Shown here in pieces: positions 56,039 through 64,000 of a stretch of DNA of 64,000 bases. Made by a program: the position numbers and the translations under genes. The number at the start of each line of letters is the position of its first letter. Within the stretch, counting starts at the first letter, position 1. The stretch comes from Limnanthes douglasii subsp. nivea (lineage: Eukaryota > Streptophyta > Magnoliopsida > Brassicales > Limnanthaceae). Under the pieces are notes generated by a model. The model was not told the origin of the DNA. It did not search any database and saw nothing but the letters and a program-made list of their open reading frames with translations. Location of the stretch: positions 93,398,334 to 93,462,333 of the forward strand of contig JAUPFV010000004.1 in NCBI GenBank assembly GCA_036936605.1, in the 5' to 3' direction.

Positions 56039-58650
56039 TTGAACTTTTCTAAATTAAAGAGAGCACAGAAAGTAGCAAGGGACAAACGTATTACTGCTGG
56101 TCTTACTGCTTCTCCAAGCGAGAAAGGTAATCATCCAAACCAAAACACCAATCAAGGGTCATCTTCTTCAAAAAATCCTAGAGCTAAGAAACCTCCATTC
56201 ATAACAGACCTTTCATCTCTCCCATATGGTTCCTCAGTCCAAGAATCCCACAACTCTTTACCCAATGAGAAAGCCGTTTCCAGTGTTAGGAAACCCTCAC
56301 CGTTCATTGCAATGGGATCAGACACAGAAAAATCACCAGATAAGCTAACTCATCGCAGGGTTATGCGTCAATCCACAACCAAATCCACACCCACATCTTC
56401 AAAACCCTCCAATTCGGAGGTAACAAAGGTTGTATCACAAGTTAAAATATCCGGAAAACAGCCTCCACCAGATACCAGAATATCAGAAGCGTCATCTGCA
56501 CAACCTTCTAGACAACCGTTTACAAAACCAACCGAGCAGGCTCCTTCAAAAACATTTGAACAGCCTTCCACAGTGATGGAAGATAGTATTGAGGAAGACT
56601 CTTTCGAGGCTGAGGCGTCTGGTCAAACATGGGATACAACTTCAGACCCGAAAGACAAAACTAAGGTGGGCATGACTCATCCAGACGCTCTTCCGGAGAG
56701 TTTAGAGGGTAAAGTGGGTCCCTGTTTTAAGAAAGGTAAATGTCAAATACCTAGTGGCCCTTCAGAATATCAAATACGTGTATACCCACACAACTTAGTT
56801 GGGCCGGATCCATACTAAATGGGGGATCCCAGATTCAGTAAAGGTGAGGATCCCTGTTACTCTAGAGACCCCAATGGACTACAAACTGAATGAGACGGTA
56901 GTCTACACTGAATTACTGAACTAGGGACTTCGGTTCCCCTTGGATCCGGAGATTGTCAGATATTTCCATCTGATCAAATTGTGTCCCAGCCAACTGAGCC
57001 CTAACGCTTGGTACATCCTCCTATCCTGCATCATTGCATCCAGGCTGTCTAAGATTCCACTAGCGATGGAGCAGTTTGCTGCTGTGGCAAGCTTATGAAA
57101 GAACCATCTGATTCCCTTCTACCATTACAACATGGGGAATGACTACAAGGTGGTAGATGATCTCTTGGAGTCCGAAAAACCCTGGAGGACGCAGTTCCTT
57201 TTTATTAGCGAGACTTGAGAGAATAGCAGAATGATCAAGGTTGTTACAAACCCAAGCCTTTTAACTAGTCACTGGAATAGCATTGGTGAGTTTCTCTTAC
57301 CTTTTTCTTTTATCTTTTATGTTAAAGTTTTTCATTTTGACTAACTGATGTTTCCTCCCAGTTCTTCCGAAGGAGTTCACGGGCTATCTAGAGGCAGGAC
57401 AGAACACTTGCACCAAGCTGAATGCTTGGGCTTCGGAGAACTGAGAGAATTCCTTCTACAATTGCTTCAAGTCAGGAAAATTTATAAGGTCTCACCAGTG
57501 GAACACCACAAGCAGACGAGATCTTACATGGAAAGAGTTAACCACCCCCTCCCCCTACTGATGTGATCCTGAAGAGGACAGAAGCCAAGGATGCTCAGTT
57601 CTATCTGCCTTCCAGGGCCAAAGCCCCTAGTAAAATGAAGAATAAGAAGAGGAAGGCCACAACAGACCTAGCCCAAACAACTACAGAGGGGGCCGGTTCG
57701 GAGAACCAGGGAGGCATCAATGCGGCTTTGCTAGAAGCAGTGGAGGTTACTGTAAAGGAAGCCGGAGGGTAAAAGAACCCACCAAGGCCTCCTAAGAAAG
57801 ATAAGAAACACAAGGCCAACATCGATGAAAAGACTGCAAAAAAGAAGGTCACTCTGGGAGCAAAGATAATCCTTCGCCCAACATAAGTCCTCCCCCCAGC
57901 TCCTACCGATCCCACCTTACAAGATGAAATTTCAACTGATCTTCAGCCCGGATAGATTGCTGGTGATGTCAATGATGAGGTAGACCTTGAAGCCTTTTAA
58001 GATATTAATATCTATTTTAATGATCTAGAGAAAAATGACTTTGCTGGTCCTTACCGCACTTGCAATTCTTCCAATATGGTGACTTATAACGGGAAGTCCT
58101 ACTCTATATCCGGGGAGCAAGATACCTTAAGCCATGCCCTCCTAGGCTACATCAGACCAGTGCTTGATTTGGAGAGGCTGGTAAAAACTCAAACAAGCAC
58201 TATTAACTCTCTAACCACTGACAAGAAAAACTTGTCAGATAATGTTCTTAGTGCTCAACAAAGCATAAAGGTGTTGAAGAAGGAAAAAGATGAGTTAGCA
58301 GCCAAGCTGATTGCATCACAGGCAGCCAACACTGAGCTTCAAACCAAATTCTACAACTTGGAGACCTCTTCTTCATAAAACCTCACAGCCTTGAAGTAGA
58401 AATTAAACACTAAGGATGGCGTTATCCAAACTTTATCCAATGAGAAGACCAAGTTGGAGAGTACTGTTCAAGAGAAGATTAAAGAGAAGGAAGCACTTGA
58501 ATGCCAACAGGAACAAGCTATTGCCGCAGGCATAGAGAAGTATGCCAATGGGATAGTGGATTCCCTAGAGAAGAAGGATGATGAGATCAAATCCGATATG
58601 GTGTTCCTGTTTCATGAGATCTTTCATAAGAGGACCCTTGGTCCCTTATA
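56039..58650 (+). pseudogene. Antisense extra ORF of element B (Transposase_28-like)
   Basis: Plus-strand unit antisense to the element. First part 56039-56818: Ser/Pro/Lys-rich, open for 259 codons, true start unclear. The conserved domain is at about 56915-57285 in another frame (FPLDPEIVRYFHLIKLCPSQ, LSPNAWYILLSCIIASRLSK, FYHYNMGNDYKVVDDLLESE) with two stops. A GT-AG intron at 57286-57361 is in the same place as in element A. The next exon reads KEFTGYLEAGQNTCTKLNAWASEN. Then come Lys-rich linkers (57563-57890) and coiled-coil-like parts at 58076-58375 and 58454-58650. Homology to A's antisense ORF in domain order and intron position supports a real, conserved gene of this lineage. Function unknown. 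Confidence 0.75.
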
Positions 58651-59328
58651 AAAATATGTAGAGTATGAGGACATTTCATTCCATACTCTAGCAGATGGTG
58701 ACAAATGCAACTACTCTAGCAGAATAAATTCTACAACTGATGATGATGAAAGAACGGGTGAGAGTTCAAGTGTTGAACTCAAAAGTCCCAAAAGGATGGT
58801 GGTGAAAAAAAATCCGAAAGGAACAAACCCTAAGGTTTTATTATGTAATTTTTGTTTTATGAAATACTAAATTCCTTGGATGGCCAAGGATTTTTTTTGT
58901 ACTACCAATCGGTTTGAGTCCGATCAAGTTTAATTATTTAATTTCCCTTTTAATTTAATACTTTGTTTCAATCTTTCATGACTAATGTTTAAGTAGCCCC
59001 TAAAATTTCAAAAGTATTGAATCGAGAGTATCCAATATCTCCGATCACACGTGTTTAATAATTGTGACCAAGTGTTAAACATATCTGATCAACCCAAGAA
59101 AAATTGAGAGCCGGGGTGTTGAATAAGCAATTTACATTCTAATTGAATTGAAACAAAATCACACTAGACTTTTAAAGAAGGCATCATATATTATTGAAAA
59201 CTCCGGACACCTCATTAAAACCTCCCTGCGCCACTAGGGTAGGAAAGAGTATGCCCCATAATGTTTACATTGGTATTTAACATGTAAATATTTACAAAAG
59301 AACTTTATTCTAAATATAACCTGAGATT

Positions 59329-60564
59329 CTAAACATTCCATGGATGCTTTAGAGCTCTCCATTCTTTCTCTTGGAGCCTGTATACCCCCGGTTTGACCTT
59401 TTCGTAAACCACATAAAGGCCTTCCCAGTTTGGAGCCAACTTACTGAACCGCTTCTCCTTGGTATGCAAAAAGATTTTTCTTAAAACTTTATCTCTTGCT
59501 TGAAAATATCTTCTTTTGACTTTGGAAGAATATTTGTTCCTCATCAATCCTTGGTAGAGCTGTTCTCAAATGCGCTTTAACCATATTTTCCTCTATTAAG
59601 TCCAACTGATTCCTAACTGCTACATCATTAGCCTGTTTGGAATAATTTTGGACCATATGTAATGGTAAAGTAGCCTCTATGGGACTAATTACATCCATTC
59701 CATATACCAAAGCAAAAATATATTCTTGTGCGGCCGCCCGATAAGTAGTTCGGTAGGTCCACAATACTTCTTGTAAATAACTTGGCCATTTTCCTGCAGC
59801 TGCCTCCAAATTCTTCTTTAATCCGGACAAGATGGTTCTATTTGCAACCTTAACTTAGCCATTTTCTTGAGGGTGGAAAGGAGAAGAAAATTGTTGAATC
59901 CCTCTAGAGGTACATAAGACTTCCATGTCTTTGTTGTCAAACTATGGCCCATTGTCTGTAGTAATCTTTTGAGGAACCCCAAATCTACAACATATGCTGG
60001 ATATGATGAATTTAATAACAGCTTTCGATGTGGTTCCATCCAAAGAAGTTGCCTCTATCCATTTAGCTAAATAGTCAATGACAACTATTATAGTTCTACA
60101 CCCACCAGATGCCATAAGAAGAGGCCCAACTATATCCATCCCCTACATGCAAAGGGTAGTGGTTCAGAAATAGACCCCATGTGTATAGTTGGCACATGAA
60201 TTTCATTCTCATATTTTTGACATGGATCACATTTCTTCACCATTTCTTTAGTATATGCCATTATGGTTGGCCAATAGTATCTGACTAACAAAACTCTTCG
60301 GGTTAGTGCCTTGTAACCATAGTGTGCTGAGCCTTCCCTATCATATAATTCAGACAATACAACATGGGATTCTTCAAACATTAAACACCGTAGTAGAGGC
60401 ATGCTAAAAGAATTTTTGTAAAAAAATTCTCTTATTATTAAAAAACCACGAGCCTTGTACTTAATCTTTTTTGCCACAGCTTTACCCGAAGGCAATGTCC
60501 CATCAGAAATGTATTGAAGGAGAGTGTATCTCCAATCTTTAGGTTGAATAATAAGTATGCTCAT
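59329..60564 (-). pseudogene. Integrase of element B
   Basis: Minus strand, in order: zinc-binding part 60130-60564 (YDREGSAHYGYKALTRRVLL then CDPCQKY), catalytic core start 59942-60139 (MDIVGPLLMASGG, VVIDYLAKWIEA, KITTDNGP), later core 59489-59830 (KWPSYLQEVLWTYRTTYRAAAQ) and C-terminal part 59329-59547 (KIFLHTKEKRFSKLAPNWEGLY). Two catalytic Asp are visible. Several frame changes and stops, so it is inactive. It matches A 7020-8400. Confidence 0.85.
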
Positions 60565-61672
60565 ATTTTCTTCATCTTATTTCTTATGATCTATCTGTAT
60601 AGATGGACATTCTTGTACAAGAATCCATAGATAGGATTCATAATAGGCTATAGTTTTCAGGGAGTCTGCCAAAGTGTTTTCTGACTTAGGAATGTATTCA
60701 TAGCAAATATTTTAAAGTTAGCTGCCACTTCTTTCAACATGAGCAACTACTTGACGAACTGTTCCTTCTTGGCTTCAAACTTCCCTTGAGCATGGTAGAT
60801 GAGAAATTGAGAGTCACTCATTAATCAGACTCTCTTAGCCCCACATAGGAGAGCTAGCTAAAGACCAGCTATGGTTGCTTCATTCTCAGACTCATTGCTG
60901 GAGGCCCTGAATCCAAAGAATATAGCTTGATACATTTTATCACCATATGGGGAGGTTAAGCAAATTCCAGCTCCACATCCCATAGTACTTGATCCACCAT
61001 CAGTTCAAACCACCCATTCCTTTTTAAAACCACTTTCCAAATCCTGTCTGAAAGATCTGTCAATATGAAACTCTACCAAGAAGTCATCCACTGATTGAGC
61101 TTTAATTGCTGTTCGGGGGGCAAAGTCAATATCGTAATCACCCAATTCCACTGACCACTTGGTCATTCTACTTGATATGTCAGCTTTTTGAAGAACATTC
61201 TTTAACGGAAAATACGTTCGGATGACAATAGAATGAGCTTGGAATTATGGTCTCATCTTTCTTGCTGCAATTACTAAGGCCAGTGTCAACTTCTCCAACC
61301 TCAAGTATCTTCTTTCAGCATCTAGTAAACTCTTACTGATGTAGTACACCGGACGAGGATAAATGTCCATTTCCCTTACTAGGACAACACTTATAGCACA
61401 TTCTGATACAGCTAGATACGCATAAAGCTTTTCTCCCGGAACAGGTTTGAAAAGAGTTTTGGGTAAAGACAAATGTTTCTTTATTTAAATAAAAGCTTGG
61501 TCGCACTGTGGGGAGTAATTGAAGTCTTTAGCATTTCTCAATACTTGGAAAAACGGAGCGCACTTGTCCGATGATCTTGAAAGAAATCTGTTCAATGGAG
61601 CCAACGTTCCTGTGAGCCTTTGAACTTCTTTAATATTTCAAGGAGGGTCCATTACTAATAAGACATTAAGCT
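60565..61672 (-). pseudogene. RNase H and end of RT of element B, interrupted by element C
   Basis: 61245-61472 reads YAYLAVSECAISVVLVRE then PRPVYYISKSLLDAERRYLR, the RT-RNase H connection and first RNase H. 60600-61240 holds the rest with a second RNase H-like part in broken frames. Near 61500-61620 the end of RT is recognisable (PLNRF, FFQVLRN). The sequence breaks at 61672, where the LTR of element C begins. Confidence 0.75.
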
Positions 61673-62142
61673 TGATGAGTCCGAATTCGAAGTGCTCCCC
61701 GGAAGGGCAGCCCAAAGTAAATCTCTCCGTGAACCGGACAGACTCCAAGAGCTTAATACGGACAAGACTTTTGAACCGGGCAGATGACTTCGAACACTGC
61801 AAGTCTAAAGCAGTTCGAACTATGACTAAAGTACTAAAAAACCTAAACACTATCTGACTAAGCTACCTGCCCATCTGCTTAAAACTCATGGGTCTTTAAA
61901 CATGACCCGGGTCCATTAAACTTGACCCGAAAGCCCATAAGGGCCCAAATTACATACTATAAATACCCAACCACCCGCATTAACTATGGGTAACAAAAAT
62001 TTACTGCTGCCAAGCTGCTCAATTCTCTCTCCACCTTGAAACACCCTGAAACATCCTCACAACACCCTGAAACACCCTCACGCCGCCTTAAAACTCCACT
62101 TGAAATTACCAGCCTACCCTCAGGCTACTTTTATCCTCACCA
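61673..62142 (+). repeat. 5' LTR of element C (470 bp)
   Basis: Starts TGATGAGTCCGAATTC and ends CCTCACCA, followed by AAT and the PBS. It contains TATAAATACCC (about 61968), a good TATA box in this family. The GAAACACCCTGAAACATCCT part near 62040 is a short internal repeat. It is longer than the LTRs of D and B by about 60 bp. Confidence 0.88.
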
Positions 62143-62145
62143 AAT

Positions 62146-62163
62146 TGGCGACCACAGTGGGAG
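62146..62163 (+). promoter_or_regulatory. Primer binding site of element C (tRNA-Arg type)
   Basis: TGGCGACCACAGTGGGAG, identical to the D primer site and complementary to the 3' end of plant tRNA-Arg(UCG) as I recall it. Confidence 0.8.
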
Positions 62164-62169
62164 GCGACG

Positions 62170-64000
62170 GTGCCTGAATCCAGTATTCAAAACCAAGTAA
62201 AGAAATTCTGTCCGAATGATGAGTATACTGTCCAAGAGCGCGACAGGTTAAAACTTGAGATAGAAGCCCTGAGGGCTGAAAAAGCCAAGATGGGCGTGAA
62301 AGAGAAATCCAAAGCATTAGCTGCTCACCACACCGATAACCCAAGAGAGCATGGGGTTTCCCAAAACTCATGAGAGCACTAAGAAGACGCATGCCAGCTC
62401 TAAAAAGTCTCACTGGTCCAAGCCTGTGGAGAGTTCTGACTCGAGTTCAGAGTCTTCGGACAGCTCTTCGGACAGTGAGGGAAATGAAAAGTCCTTGTCC
62501 TCTAGTAGTGATGAGGGGCGAACCAGGAAAAAACAGAAACAAGTTAAGAAGTATTCCAGAAAAAGAGATCACCATGGAAGAATGAAGAGGCACATTGGAA
62601 AAGGGTCATCTCACAACCGGAGGCATGTAGACCGGATGCTGATGGATCCTTTTGCCTTCCATGATGAGCCAGGTATCTTTGCAACTCCTAATGAGGATAC
62701 TGCGTTCAGTCGTGGGAGGAATTGGAGGCAATCGCCATTGTCTTCTAAAATACTGTCCGGGAACCTCCCCAAGAGGTTTGATAGCACCAAGATGGAGAAG
62801 TACGATGGCAGTACTGATCCGGACAATCATCTGGAGCAATTCAAGAACTTCATGATGAACTTTGATGATGATGATAAACTACTCTGTAGGGCATTCTCCC
62901 AGTCATTTACGGGGAGTGCACTGAAATGGTACAACAGCCTGCCTCAGGGTTGTATTAAAGACTTTGATACTTTTTGGGTGACCTTTCGAAGGCAGTTTGT
63001 GGGAAGTAAGGAGCTGAAGGGCAATGGAGCCAAACGAGTCGTTAAAGGAGTACATAAGTCGTTTTGTAAACACAAAGAACGGGTTGGCTGATTGCTTTGA
63101 ACAGGTGGCAATAGCATCCCTGAGACAAGGTTTGAACCCAGGCAACCTGGCCGATTCGGTGACCAGGAAGAAGGCCATGACCTGGGGAGGATTGCTAAAC
63201 CAAGTTGGCAAACAAATAAATGTTGATGAAACAAAGAAGACCAGGGTGCACAGACAGGTGAGATCCACCCCGGTGGCACCAACTCCAAATCAAAACCAGT
63301 CCGGGAACAAAGCAAGAGAAACCGGACAGGGGCATGGAAGGGGAAAAGCTCAGTCTCAACCAGCTGCTCCTGCACAAAGCCAACAGTCTAGAAACAAAAG
63401 AGGGCCATGGGTCCAACCGGAGTGGTTTGCAGAGCTCAAAGAAAGTGTGGCAACCATTTTCGATAAAACAAAAGATGAAGTACACTACCGGAGACCGGCA
63501 GCCTTGCAGTCTCCCAGAGAACATCGAAATAATTCCTTTTGCCAATACCATAATGATATTGGCCATACCACCAATCATTGCATAGCGTTAAAACAAGAGG
63601 TACAAAACTTGATTGAAAGAGGGAAGTTGGGTGCATACGTTAAAAGGAGAGGAGGCAACAGGCCTGACAATACTCACCGGGCTGGGCCGGTTAATGCTGC
63701 CCCGGAGGGGGCTATGGTAATAGTTGAAAGGTTTGATGTGGAGTCTGAATACTTGGATCCTGATCCAACCAGAAACAGAGTGGGTACTATTGAGGAGCGT
63801 TCTAGATCAGTCTCCGGGCTCATTAAATTCTTCGAGTCACTGACAATCTTCGGAGGGGACACTATGACGGCTCCTACTACTTCTTCAAGGAAAAGGCATG
63901 TTCATAATTTGGCCTTCCAGCTAGAAGGAGGCATGACATCCTATCAATCTCCAAACTCGTTCCCATTCATAGTTTTCGATGAGGATGATTTGAGAGATAT
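62170..64000 (+). pseudogene. gag of element C (two frameshifts, runs off the window)
   Basis: The first frame starts near 62170 (coiled-coil-like YTVQERDRLKLEIEALRAEK). A one-base shift near 62355 leads to the second frame, 62351-63091: Ser-rich acidic region, basic KKQKQVKKYSRKRD, Gag core with RGRNWRQSPLSSKILSGNLP, DNHLEQFKNFMMNFDDDD and AFSQSFTGSALKWYNSLPQG. A second shift near 63020 leads to a third frame, open to the window end. This holds SLKEYISRFVNTKNGL, a Gln-rich stretch, the zinc knuckle FCQYHNDIGHTTNHC at about 63538-63582, and FDEDDLRD at the end. Gag would form the particle that packages element RNA. With only two single-base lesions it is the best-preserved gag here. Confidence 0.85.

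Larger units (their letters stand above)
55145..61672 (-). mobile_element. Element B: Tat-group gypsy retrotransposon, 5' part cut off by element C
   Basis: Minus orientation. 3' LTR 55145-55550, polypurine-like tract next to it, spliced antisense ORF 56039-58650, integrase 59329-60564, RNase H/RT remnant 60565-61672. At 61672 the RT/RNase H region is interrupted by the LTR of element C, so the rest of pol, gag and the 5' LTR should continue beyond C outside the window. Its LTR is related to those of D and C. Confidence 0.85.
61673..64000 (+). mobile_element. Element C: Tat-group gypsy retrotransposon nested in element B
   Basis: Plus orientation, 5' LTR 61673-62142, PBS 62146-62163, gag from about 62170 to the window end. 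It is inserted into the RT/RNase H region of element B. The five bases before it (AAGCT, 61668-61672) should reappear after its 3' LTR outside the window. It is of the same family as element D at the left window edge and much less damaged in gag. Confidence 0.88.

Noticed and set aside
1..64000. tRNA, rRNA or small nuclear RNA genes
   Set aside because: None seen. The only tRNA-like matches are the retrotransposon primer sites. A tRNA/Rfam scan would settle it.

Overview
The window is nuclear DNA of a flowering plant, most probably a eudicot. It is AT-rich, has GT-AG introns, one plant-type chloride-channel gene, and many plant LTR retrotransposons and Mutator-like elements (MULEs). I cannot name the species. 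Only one ordinary host gene is visible: a six-exon CLC-e type chloride channel (30058-33839, +). Nearly everything else is transposable-element DNA in various stages of decay.

Layout. 1-2166: 5' part of a Ty3/gypsy element of the Tat/Ogre group (element D, minus strand) with a tandem duplication inside gag. 3295-13357: a nearly full-length Tat-group element (A, minus strand) with two LTRs, gag, protease, RT, RNase H, integrase and a spliced antisense extra ORF. 13358-16330: fossil gypsy integrase, then a fossil Copia pol. 16331-21447: AT-rich DNA without recognisable genes. 21448-21624: a decayed motif array. 21661-23159: a broken LINE ORF1. 23398-29708: MULE-1, bounded by a perfect 9-bp target duplication. 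It carries a truncated transposase, an unrecognised 129-aa ORF, a spliced plant-mobile-domain gene and three regular motif arrays. 30058-33839: CLC-e. 33840-39388: mostly featureless. 39398-52429: MULE-2, with a decayed ULP1-like protease gene, an acidic ORF, a decayed transposase and dozens of copies of one 13-mer. 52727-54000: microsatellite, minisatellite and Copia scraps. 55145-61672: Tat element B (minus strand), cut by element C (61673 to the window end, plus strand), which is of the same family as D.

The most unusual signal is in the two MULEs. Each carries its own short motif repeated with the same pitch of about 23 bp (13-14-bp motif plus 9-10-bp spacer), although the motifs are unrelated in sequence. 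In MULE-1 the motifs are near-palindromes, NNACC-NNN-GGTNN. In array 2 neighbouring motifs are arranged as reverse-complement pairs. The arrays sit in the first introns of two genes and just upstream of the third. In MULE-2 the 13-mer TATCTAGCAATGT always lies on the plus strand, fills the introns and spacers, avoids the recognisable exons, and forms a phased array of 24 units at 46220-46759. This layout recalls the binding platforms of element-encoded proteins known from En/Spm (TNPA) and Arabidopsis VANDAL elements (VANC anti-silencing proteins). That link is my inference, not something shown by the sequence.
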